Assembly (NCBI GenBank): GCA_012517025.1
Contig: JAAYVT010000756.1
Coordinates: 1-5,269 of the forward strand
Source: Phyllobacteriaceae bacterium
GTDB lineage: Bacteria > Pseudomonadota > Alphaproteobacteria > Rhizobiales > Ancalomicrobiaceae
Direction of reading: 5' to 3'
DNA: 5,269 bases
Shown here: positions 1 through 5,269 of the stretch, in pieces
How the letters are laid out: every line of letters begins with the position of its first letter
Position numbering within the stretch: the first letter of the stretch is position 1
Program-made: the position numbers and the translations under genes
The notes under the pieces: generated by a model
Seen by the model: only the letters and a program-made list of their open reading frames with translations
What the model was told of the DNA's origin: nothing
Database searches by the model: none

Positions 1-131
1 CCGGAGAACACCAGCGCCACCGGCGTCTCGACCACCACGAATTCGTCGGCGGCGACGTCCTCGCTTCCCCCGAAACGACGGGCCGGAAAGCTCCGCCGAC
101 CCTCGAACCCGGTCGTGAAATCGTAGGACAT
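1..131 (-). CDS. fdhD: Probable FdhD-type formate dehydrogenase accessory sulfurtransferase, N-terminal fragment
   Basis: An ATG at 131-129 opens a frame without stops to the window edge, giving 43 complete codons; the 3' part lies outside. A purine-rich GAGAG about 5 bases before the ATG can serve as ribosome binding site. The visible protein has a variable, Arg-rich start followed by VVVETPVALVFSG. This resembles the first conserved block of FdhD (typically EExPVALVYNG, just before the segment that leads to the cysteine loop). FdhD passes sulfur from IscS to the molybdenum/tungsten cofactor of formate dehydrogenases and is needed for their activity. The diagnostic cysteine motif is beyond the edge, so the call rests on one short block. 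The gene is divided from mltB by a 311-bp AT-rich region and probably has its own promoter there. If it is not FdhD, it is a partial ORF of unknown function. Confidence 0.45.
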   Translation of the reverse strand, partial: MSYDFTTGFEGRRSFPARRFGGSEDVAADEFVVVETPVALVFS

Positions 132-184
132 GGGACTCTCGTGATCCGCTTCACAGCACGGAAGATCGCACGTCTCGCTGCGAA

Positions 185-220
185 TATCAAACTAATAATC
201 GATAAGTGTTATTTATCATA
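185..220 (-). promoter_or_regulatory. Candidate promoter/operator region of the fdhD-like gene
   Basis: On the minus strand, TATGAT at 220-215 matches the -10 consensus TATAAT at five of six positions, but the hexamer 17 bases upstream (GAACGA) is a poor -35. TTGATA at 190-185 is a good -35-like hexamer, but it has only a weak -10 partner 17 bases further on. The -10-like element overlaps the inverted repeat GATAA-N7-TTATC (201-217) and lies next to ATCGAT (198-203). The overlap would fit a regulator-controlled promoter for the gene that starts at 131. This is inferred from composition and short matches only. Confidence 0.25.
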
Positions 221-349
221 GCATAATCGGTGCCTATTCGTTCTGGTTGATCGCTCGGGCGTTGGAATTTACGAGGCTTTGATTTGAGAAGTTCGATCTC
301 TTCAGTCGGTCAAGTACGCTTCTTTGTGGGTTTTTCGAATAGAAAATAT

Positions 350-367
350 TGCGTTTTCCGAAACGCA
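350..367 (-). terminator. Candidate intrinsic terminator after mltB
   Basis: On the minus strand the sequence TGCGTTT-CGGA-AAACGCA forms a perfect 7-bp stem with a 4-base loop, followed by ATATTTTCTATT. It lies about 75 bases past the mltB stop codon, where a transcript end is expected. The T-run is interrupted and the stem has only three G:C pairs, so termination may be incomplete or the hairpin may only protect the 3' end. Confidence 0.45.
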
Positions 368-442
368 GGGGTTTCAATCGCGCTTCTTCAGGCGTTTCTT
401 TGGACGGATGTTTGCGAGTCGAGGAAGAATCGATCGGCGCGC

Positions 443-1675
443 TCACCGTGCCGCTTCGAGCGACCGCAGCACCGTCTCGCTCGGCCAGCAGTCGACCTTC
501 AGGCCGGCCGACTTCTCGTAGGCGCCGACGGCGGCACGGGTCAGCATGCCGGCCTTGCCGTCGATCGTGTCGGCGTAGAAGCCGCGCCGGGCGAGACTGC
601 GCTGCATCGCCTCGACCGAGGTGGTCTTCAGCTGCGTCGAGGCCGACCACGGCGTGGCGAACGGGCCGCCGCCGGCGATGCGATCGGCGAGGTGGCCGAC
701 GAACAGCACGTAGAGATCGGAAAAGTTGTACGCCTTGATCACGAAATAGTTCGCCGTGACCAGAAACGACGGGCCGTAGATGCCCTCCGGCTGCAACAGC
801 GACGCCGGCTCGCCGCGCTCGCCGGGAGAGACCGCCTTGCCGGACAGCGGGGCGAAACCGTCGGCGAGCCACGAGGCGATCGGCCGGCGCACTTCCGGCA
901 CGCCGGTGGTGCAGTCGACCGTGGCGGGTGCCCACACCTCCCAGGCCCATCGCACGCCCGGTCGCCACCCTTTGTCGGCGAGCTGTTTGGCGGCGGAGGC
1001 GAGCGCGTCCGGCACCGAATGCCAGATGTCGACGCGACCGTCGCCGTCTTGATCGACGCCGTGGCCGTAGTATTCGGAGGGCAGGAACTGGGTCAGACCG
1101 GTGGCTCCGGCCCACGAGGCGCGGAAGTCCTTTCGGGTGACGGCGCCCTGATCGAGGATCTTCAGCGCCAGGACGAATTCGCCGCGATATTGGTCCTTGC
1201 GGCGGCCGACGAAGGCCTGCGTCGCCACCACCCGCAGCAGGTCGTGGCGCTCCGGCGAGCGGCCGTAATCGGTCTCGCGGCCCCAGATCGCCAGCACCAT
1301 CGACGCCGGCACGCCGAACCGCGCCTCGATCCGATCGAGGGCGGCGCGGTTGGTGCGCAGGAGCCGCCGCCCTTCGTCGGCGAGCCGCGCGATCGCGGAT
1401 TCCTTCACGTAGTCGGCCGGCACCCGCACGAACTCGGGTTGCGCCGGCGCGCCGGTGGCGGGGCGCCCCGGCAGGACGAGATCGGGCAGCCCGTAATCCG
1501 GCTCGAGCCCGCGGGTCTCGCGGTCGAAGGTCTCGCGCGACACCCCGGCGTCCCGCGCCTCCGGCCACAGCGAGGCGACGAAGCGCGTGAAGTCGGCGTC
1601 CGCCGCACGGGTGGGCGACGGCAGGACGGCCGCCGCCGCCAGCAGGGCGAGGGCGAAGAGGGGGAGCGCGCGCAA
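443..1675 (-). CDS. mltB: MltB-family lytic murein transglycosylase with C-terminal peptidoglycan-binding domain
   Basis: The 410-residue protein cleaves the MurNAc-GlcNAc bond of peptidoglycan, producing 1,6-anhydro ends, and acts in the periplasm. A Sec signal (residues 1-24: Arg2, a hydrophobic run, then TRA before the likely cleavage at Ala25) is followed by a family-2 SLT domain (~27-335). The catalytic Glu is E134 in IWGRETDYG, equivalent to MltB GVET. Further family marks are WAGATGLTQFLPSEYYG (188-204) and DQDGDGRVDIW (208-218), a calcium-loop-like segment. Residues ~350-408 form a PG_binding_1 domain (VEAMQRSLARRGFYADTIDG, then TRAAVGAYEKSAGL). The start is a TTG: no ATG or GTG lies in frame before the upstream TAG at 1718-1720, and the signal peptide begins right at the TTG. 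The ribosome binding site is weak. The gene lies 101 bp after the regulator and looks like a housekeeping neighbour with no link to hydrocarbon oxidation. Soluble versus lipoprotein: no lipobox Cys is seen at the signal end, so it is probably not a lipoprotein. Confidence 0.92.
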   Translation of the reverse strand: MRALPLFALALLAAAAVLPSPTRAADADFTRFVASLWPEARDAGVSRETFDRETRGLEPDYGLPDLVLPGRPATGAPAQPEFVRVPADYVKESAIARLADEGRRLLRTNRAALDRIEARFGVPASMVLAIWGRETDYGRSPERHDLLRVVATQAFVGRRKDQYRGEFVLALKILDQGAVTRKDFRASWAGATGLTQFLPSEYYGHGVDQDGDGRVDIWHSVPDALASAAKQLADKGWRPGVRWAWEVWAPATVDCTTGVPEVRRPIASWLADGFAPLSGKAVSPGERGEPASLLQPEGIYGPSFLVTANYFVIKAYNFSDLYVLFVGHLADRIAGGGPFATPWSASTQLKTTSVEAMQRSLARRGFYADTIDGKAGMLTRAAVGAYEKSAGLKVDCWPSETVLRSLEAAR

Positions 1676-1776
1676 CGGATCGGTCTCGCTTCCAGTTCCA
1701 AATCGGAGGGACCGAGGCTAACACGGCGCGGCGGCGGCGAGAACGTCCGGTCGGTCGCCGCGACGGCGCGATCGGC

Positions 1777-3564
1777 TCAGCCGATGTCGTATTTCTTCAG
1801 CCGGTAGGCGAGCGTGGCGCGGCTGATGCCGAGCAGGCGGGCAGCGAGCGACAGGTTGCCCTTGGCCTCGGTCATCGCCAACCGCAGCATCCGCGCCTCG
1901 GTGTCGGCCAGCGTCGGCAGGCCGCCGTGGCCGTGGGCGAAGTCGATGTCGACGACGTCGGAGGCCTGCGACAGGCCGCCGTCGCGTTGAACCACGAAGG
2001 TGGTGGCGGTGACCTCCTCGCCGGTGGTGAAGAGGTGGCAGAGATCGAGCGATCCGCCCTCGTCGGCGAGGATGACGGCGCGCTCGACCAGGTTCTCCAT
2101 CTCGCGGACGTTGCCGGGCCAGCGGTAGTTGATCAGGGCGTCGACGGCGCGCTCGCGGAAGCCGGTGATGGTCTTGCCGTGTTTGGCCGAGGAGCGGCGC
2201 ATGAACCAGTTCATCAACAGCGGGATGTCGTCGCGACGGTCGCGCAGCGGCGGCACCCGGATCGGGAAGACGTTGAGGCGATAGAACAGGTCTTCGCGGA
2301 AGGTGCCTTCTTCCACCGCGGCGCGCAGATCGACGTTGGTCGCCGCGATCACCCGGACGTCGACCTTGCGCACCTTGTGGTCGCCGACCCGCTCGATCTC
2401 GCCCTCCTGCAGGGCACGCAGCAGCTTGCCCTGGGCGGTGAAGCTGAGGGTGCCGATCTCGTCGAGGAAGAGAGTGCCGCCGTGGGCGCGCTCGAAACGG
2501 CCGGGGCGCGAAACGGTGGCGCCGGTGAAGGCGCCCTTTTCGACGCCGAACAGTTCGGACTCGATCAGCTGATCGGGGATCGAGGCGCAGTTGACGGCGA
2601 CGAACGGGCCCGTCGCGCGACGGCTGAGGCGATGCAGGTTGTGCGAGAAGATCTCCTTGCCGACCCCGCTCTCGCCGAGGAAGAGCACGGTCGCCTCGGT
2701 CGGCGCGACCTTCTTGACGAGGTGGCAGACCGAGTTGAAGGCGCTGGAGATGCCGACCATGCCGAAGTCGTTCTCGCCGCTGGTCGGCCCCCGCGCCGCC
2801 ATGCGGGAGGTCGCCGGCAGCCTCTCCGGAGGGGTCGGGTCGAACTTGACGAAGTCGCCGATCTGCAGAAAGCGCAGGTCGTCGCGCGCGTCCTCGCCCC
2901 ATTCCTCCGCCGGACGGCCGACGACGCGGCACTGGGCGTGACCGGTGCATTTGCATTCGGTCTCGCGCCACAGGATCGGCCGCCCCATGAAGGTCGAGGT
3001 GTAACCGCAGGCATATCCGACCAGCATCCAGCAGGCGGGTTCGTCGGCGACGCCGTAGCTCGCCATGTGCGCCTCCGCCTCGGCGCAGTCGATCAGGCGG
3101 AAGTCGCCGAAATAGCGGCCGTTGCCGACGTCGATGTCGAGCGACACCGGCTCGCAATGGACGATGCCCTCGAGCGAGACGAGCTGCGGTCCGGCGAGGA
3201 AGTTGTCGTAAGTGCCGGCACCTGCGCGCAACTTCTTCGCCATCTCGGCGTCGCTGGCGCCGGCTTGGTAACCGATGCGGGTGATCAGACCGCGCGCCGT
3301 CTCCTTGCCGAGGCTCTCGATCAGCTCCTGACGCAGCGCGCCGAGCGAGCTCACGTGCATCAGCATCATGCGCTGATCGTCGAGCCAGATCCGCCCCTGT
3401 TGCGGGGCGAAGCGCAGGCGGTTGGCGAGATCGTGGATCTCGGGCACGTGGATTTCCGGGACGTGGACGTCGCCGATCCCCGCCCCTCGCTTCGGTCCCG
3501 TCCCCGCGGCGCTCATGGTGGTTCCCCCCGTCGTTTTCTTGTCCCGGGTTATACGCTCGTTCAT
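1777..3564 (-). CDS. XylR/DmpR-type sigma-54-dependent activator of hydrocarbon catabolism
   Basis: This 595-residue regulator aligns along its whole length with DmpR, XylR and TbuT-type activators of the NtrC family. Domain A (~45-217) combines XylR_N (KIWL-like RIWLDDQRMMLM at 58-69; FLAGPQL at 122-128) with a V4R domain. The predicted zinc ligands C178, E201, C204 and C212 keep the MopR spacing. The two residues that bind the phenol hydroxyl in MopR (His106, Trp134) are V129 and L157 here. A linker (~218-265) leads to the AAA+ domain: Walker A GESGVGKE (297-304), GAFTGA (344-349, sigma-54 contact), Walker B TLFLDE (364-369), and RL-NVFP arginine region (~423-434). The Fis-type HTH (~568-592) ends in ISRATLAYRLKK. 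The first 16-44 residues extend beyond DmpR. M17 (ATG at 3516-3514, preceded by GGGGGGA) is an alternative start; M1 is preceded by AAAGG at 5 bases. Effector binding should relieve domain A repression and allow activation of a sigma-54 promoter, probably ahead of the monooxygenase operon outside this window. The gene lies 70 bp behind the reductase gene in the same direction. Confidence 0.95.
   Translation of the reverse strand: MNERITRDKKTTGGTTMSAAGTGPKRGAGIGDVHVPEIHVPEIHDLANRLRFAPQQGRIWLDDQRMMLMHVSSLGALRQELIESLGKETARGLITRIGYQAGASDAEMAKKLRAGAGTYDNFLAGPQLVSLEGIVHCEPVSLDIDVGNGRYFGDFRLIDCAEAEAHMASYGVADEPACWMLVGYACGYTSTFMGRPILWRETECKCTGHAQCRVVGRPAEEWGEDARDDLRFLQIGDFVKFDPTPPERLPATSRMAARGPTSGENDFGMVGISSAFNSVCHLVKKVAPTEATVLFLGESGVGKEIFSHNLHRLSRRATGPFVAVNCASIPDQLIESELFGVEKGAFTGATVSRPGRFERAHGGTLFLDEIGTLSFTAQGKLLRALQEGEIERVGDHKVRKVDVRVIAATNVDLRAAVEEGTFREDLFYRLNVFPIRVPPLRDRRDDIPLLMNWFMRRSSAKHGKTITGFRERAVDALINYRWPGNVREMENLVERAVILADEGGSLDLCHLFTTGEEVTATTFVVQRDGGLSQASDVVDIDFAHGHGGLPTLADTEARMLRLAMTEAKGNLSLAARLLGISRATLAYRLKKYDIG
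3432..3476 (-). repeat. Three imperfect 15-bp tandem units in the regulator N-terminus
   Basis: On the plus strand the units cgtggatctcgggca, cgtggatttccggga and cgtggacgtcgccga follow each other without gaps. Read in the gene (minus strand) they encode IGDVH-VPEIH-VPEIH at residues 30-44, just before the conserved start of the XylR_N domain. The last two units differ at only a few bases, suggesting recent tandem duplication in a flexible extension. No function is implied. Confidence 0.75.
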
Positions 3565-3578
3565 GCGCGCCTTTCCAT
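3561..3578 (-). other. Possible 5-codon upstream ORF overlapping the regulator start
   Basis: An ATG at 3578-3576 opens a five-codon frame (MERRA) whose TGA at 3563-3561 overlaps the regulator's first ATG as ATGA. GGGAG lies just 3 bases before this small ATG, a short but usable spacing, and the mini-ORF itself contains the AAAGG that serves the regulator start. If translated, it would couple ribosomes onto the regulator. It may equally be chance. Confidence 0.25.
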
Positions 3579-3586
3579 GATCTCCC

Positions 3587-3620
3587 GCCGGGACCGGAGT
3601 GCTCCCTCTCCGGCCCCGGC
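3587..3620 (-). promoter_or_regulatory. Strong GC-rich stem-loop between reductase and regulator genes
   Basis: On the minus strand GCCGGGGCCGGAG (3620-3608) and CTCCGGTCCCGGC (3599-3587) form a 13-bp stem with an 8-base loop. The only non-Watson-Crick pair is G-U in the minus-strand RNA (it would be A-C in a plus-strand RNA), which fits a structure formed by the operon transcript. It begins 15 bases after the reductase stop and ends 22 bases before the regulator ATG. No T-run follows, so it is not a canonical intrinsic terminator. It could protect the 3' end of the monooxygenase mRNA, attenuate read-through or limit translation of the regulator. Confidence 0.55.
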
Positions 3621-3634
3621 GAGACGGGGGGCGG

Positions 3635-4636
3635 TCAGAAGAACCGATCGTAGTGGATGCGCTCGACCGGCACCGTCCAGCGCATGATCAACAGCTCCTG
3701 CAACGCCTCGATCATCGGCGGTGGACCGGCGAAATAGACCTCGCAGGTCGCGGCGCGGTCGGCGAGGCCCGCTTCCAACGCGGCGTGGACGAAGCCGCGC
3801 GCGCCGCTCCAGTCGCTCCCCTCCGGCTCGGCCGACAGCACCGGCACGTAGGAGGCGACGCCGGCGAGGTCGGCGCCGATCAGCTTCTCGAAGCCGAGAT
3901 CGGCGCGGGTGCGGGCGCCTTCGAAGACCAGCACCCGCCGCGCCGGCCGCGCCGCGATCGCGGCTCGGGCGATCGACACGATCGGCCCGACGCCGGAGCC
4001 GCCGGCGACGCAGACGACGTCGCGTTCCACCGCCGCGCGGAAGTAGCCGTGGCCATAGGGCGCGTCGAGCGGGATCTCGTCGCCGATCGCCACCGCGTCG
4101 AACAGCGCGTTGCTGCCGCGCCCGCCGGGCACGCGGCGGACGACGAAGCGCCATTCGCCGGCTTCGTTCGGCAGGTTCGACATCGAATAGGCGCGCACGC
4201 CCTCGACCCCCGGCGGCCGCAACAGGCCGTATTGGCCGGGGACGAAGTCGGCCTGCCCCTCGGCCTGGAACACGAATTCCGACATCTCCGGGGTGATCGC
4301 GGTCTTGGCGACGAGGCGGGCGGCGCGGCGCCGGGGCGCCACCACCGACCGATATTCGTCGGCCGGGCGGACCTTGATCACGCAGTCGCCGCGCGGGCGC
4401 GACTGGCAGGCGAGGCGCTTGCCGCGTCGCCGGTCGCGTTCGGTGAGGCCGGGGGCCTCGGCCCACAGCGTCTCCATCTCGCCGGAAACGAGGTCGAACC
4501 GGCAGTTGCCGCAACCGCCGACGCTGCAGTCGTGGGGGAACCCGATGCCGGCGCGCAGGGCGCCGCGCAACAAAGTGTCCTCGTCGGCGGAGACGTCGAA
4601 GACGCCTCCGCCCTCCATTTCGATCCGGTGGGTCAT
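3635..4636 (-). CDS. tmoF: Monooxygenase reductase component, [2Fe-2S]/FAD/NADH (TmoF family)
   Basis: The 333-residue reductase takes electrons from NADH through FAD and a plant-type [2Fe-2S] centre, probably to the Rieske ferredoxin of the same monooxygenase. Its layout is an N-terminal ferredoxin domain (cluster ligands C37, C42, C45 in PHDCSVGGCGNC, and C77 in LACQSRP), then a flavin domain (~100-200) with the FAD motif RAYSMSN (148-154), then an NAD domain with AGGSGVGP (211-218) and FAGPPPMI (302-309). The protein ends in IHYDRFF, almost identical to the end of TmoF (IHFDRFF), and the length matches TmoF. In the GPP motif Ala303 stands where TmoF has Cys. The ATG start at 4636 agrees with the family N-terminus. 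The gene begins 16 bp after the beta-subunit stop and is surely co-transcribed with it; the ribosome binding site (GGTGAG) is weak, so translational coupling is likely. Phenol hydroxylase (DmpP) and alkene monooxygenase reductases share the domain layout, so substrate cannot be read from this gene. Confidence 0.94.
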   Translation of the reverse strand: MTHRIEMEGGGVFDVSADEDTLLRGALRAGIGFPHDCSVGGCGNCRFDLVSGEMETLWAEAPGLTERDRRRGKRLACQSRPRGDCVIKVRPADEYRSVVAPRRRAARLVAKTAITPEMSEFVFQAEGQADFVPGQYGLLRPPGVEGVRAYSMSNLPNEAGEWRFVVRRVPGGRGSNALFDAVAIGDEIPLDAPYGHGYFRAAVERDVVCVAGGSGVGPIVSIARAAIAARPARRVLVFEGARTRADLGFEKLIGADLAGVASYVPVLSAEPEGSDWSGARGFVHAALEAGLADRAATCEVYFAGPPPMIEALQELLIMRWTVPVERIHYDRFF

Positions 4637-4652
4637 CGATCGCTCACCCGCC

Positions 4653-5269
4653 TCACAGACCGAGACCGGCGCGCCACGCCGCGACCGCAGACCGCGCCGT
4701 CGCCGCCGCGGCGGGGACGTCGGGCAGATGCGCGCAATAGGCGTCGATGGCGGCGTCGCCGAGCGGCGTCCATTTCGCCAGCCAACCGGCGAGCACCTCG
4801 CGGTTGCCCTCGGTCTCGAGCATCATCTTGACCAGCGCCGCCGTCCACCGGCGGTGGCGATCGGCGTCGACCAGATGGGCGTCGGAGAGGAGGCCGATCA
4901 GGTTGTCGCCGTTGTGGCGGCCCGACAGGCCGAGGCCGCGCAGCACCGTCTCCTCGACCGCCGGCCGGGCGACCAGGTTCATGGCGACGAAGTGCTCGCC
5001 CCAGTCGTAGGTGGAAAGCCCCTTCTCGACCAAGGCGCGGAAGCCCTGCCAAGCCGGATCTGTCTCCCAATGCGCCCGTTCGCCGGTGCCGAAGCCGACG
5101 CCGTCGAAGGTCTTGGCGAGTTCCCGGGTGCGATAGGCGGTGTGGGTCAGCCAGCGCAAGGAATCGGCGGTCTGATAGGTGGCGCAGTTGGAGATCGTCG
5201 AGGCCGGCGCGATCTGACAGAGATAGGCCGAGCCCATCTGCAGGGTGTGGAAGAGGTAGCGCGCCGGCG
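4653..5269 (-). CDS. tmoE: Toluene/alkene-type diiron monooxygenase hydroxylase beta subunit, C-terminal ~204 residues
   Basis: The coding frame enters from the right edge with no start in view: the methionine at 5237 is internal, because in-frame residues PARYLFHTLQ precede it and match TmoE (PLRYLFHCLQ). Strong family blocks follow: AYLCQIAPASTISNC, QTADSLRWLTHTAYRTREL, DWGEHFVAMNLVARP, and DADRHRRWTAALVK. TmoE-type subunits are about 330 residues, so roughly 120-130 N-terminal residues are missing. The beta subunit is the structural partner of the diiron alpha subunit in the (alpha-beta-gamma)2 hydroxylase and does not carry the diiron centre. Together with the following reductase it places this locus at the end of a tmoABCDEF-like operon. 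Similarity is strongest, from memory, to toluene-4-monooxygenase and toluene/o-xylene monooxygenase. Alkene or isoprene monooxygenases (XamoE, IsoE) are related alternatives, and the alpha subunit would be needed to decide. Confidence 0.93.
   Translation of the reverse strand, partial: PARYLFHTLQMGSAYLCQIAPASTISNCATYQTADSLRWLTHTAYRTRELAKTFDGVGFGTGERAHWETDPAWQGFRALVEKGLSTYDWGEHFVAMNLVARPAVEETVLRGLGLSGRHNGDNLIGLLSDAHLVDADRHRRWTAALVKMMLETEGNREVLAGWLAKWTPLGDAAIDAYCAHLPDVPAAAATARSAVAAWRAGLGL

Larger units (their letters stand above)
132..442. other. AT-rich intergenic region between mltB and the fdhD-like gene
   Basis: This 311-bp stretch has no convincing gene. From about 181 to 380 it is distinctly richer in A and T than the surrounding DNA. 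It should hold the 3' end of the mltB transcript and the promoter of the fdhD-like gene, both on the minus strand. Visible elements are the terminator-like hairpin at 350-367, a short inverted repeat TTTTC-N5-GAAAA at 332-346, and an inverted repeat GATAA-N7-TTATC at 201-217. A minus-strand reading frame stays open through 237-442, but it lacks a good start and crosses the hairpin, so it was not called. Confidence 0.6.

Noticed and set aside
237..442. Minus-strand frame rich in Lys, Asn and Ser, open through the AT-rich spacer, with a possible TTG start giving ~47 residues
   Set aside because: No ATG or GTG start lies beyond the mltB stop region with a ribosome binding site, and the frame crosses the terminator-like hairpin. 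It is the tail of an out-of-frame reading of mltB.
1676..1776. Sigma-54 promoter (GG-N10-GC) ahead of mltB
   Set aside because: The GG pairs in this gap do not have a GC at the required spacing with a matching TGC context. No convincing -24/-12 element was found.
1771..1785. Perfect inverted repeat ATCGGC-TGA-GCCGAT across the regulator stop codon as a terminator
   Set aside because: The 3-base loop is tight, the stem is only 6 bp and no T-run follows, so termination here cannot be supported.
284..1807. Long plus-strand open frame of about 507 codons
   Set aside because: It runs antisense over mltB, has low-complexity Arg/Gly/Ala-rich content and no recognisable domain. It is a by-product of high GC content.
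1927..3687. Plus-strand open frame of about 586 codons over the regulator
   Set aside because: It is the antisense shadow of a clear full-length XylR-type gene; the translation is Ala/Asp/Glu/Val/Arg-rich with no family motif.
3599..4831. Plus-strand open frame of about 410 codons over the reductase
   Set aside because: It is antisense to an unmistakable reductase gene and has no domain or sensible start context.
5235..5237. ATG at 5237 as the true start of the beta-subunit gene
   Set aside because: In-frame codons to its right encode residues conserved in TmoE, so the frame continues beyond the window and this Met is internal.

Overview
This is a GC-rich window in which every gene that can be supported lies on the minus strand. 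The genes therefore run from the right end towards the left. High GC, strong GC preference at third codon positions and the style of the proteins point to a proteobacterium, most likely an alphaproteobacterium (inference from composition and remembered homologues, not from a search).

Right part (3635-5269): the 3' end of a soluble diiron (toluene/alkene-type) monooxygenase operon. The last ~204 codons of the hydroxylase beta subunit (TmoE/TouE family) run in from beyond the window. After 16 bp comes a complete NADH-dependent [2Fe-2S]/FAD reductase (TmoF family). In tmoABCDEF-type operons the order is alpha, gamma, Rieske ferredoxin, effector, beta, reductase, so the first four genes should lie just right of base 5269.

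Middle (1777-3634): a 70-bp spacer containing a strong 13-bp stem-loop, then a complete XylR/DmpR-type sigma-54-dependent activator with a V4R effector domain, AAA+ domain and Fis-type helix-turn-helix. It points the same way as the monooxygenase genes and lies directly downstream, as tbuT does after the toluene-3-monooxygenase operon of Ralstonia pickettii PKO1. It probably senses the substrate and activates the operon, and may be partly transcribed by read-through (a positive feedback loop). The two residues that hold the phenol hydroxyl in MopR/DmpR are replaced here by Val and Leu, which suggests a non-phenolic hydrocarbon effector.

Left part (1-1776): an exported MltB-type lytic transglycosylase with a C-terminal peptidoglycan-binding domain, a terminator-like hairpin, a clearly AT-richer ~310-bp intergenic stretch, and the first 43 codons of a gene that leaves the window at base 1. 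That gene is probably fdhD (formate dehydrogenase accessory sulfurtransferase). These two look like ordinary chromosomal genes flanking the catabolic cluster.

No RNA gene, insertion sequence, CRISPR array or att site was seen. The content belongs to known families. The points worth a second look are the unusual effector pocket, the control of the regulator's expression (stem-loop, possible 5-codon upstream ORF, two candidate starts) and the AT-rich promoter region beside fdhD.
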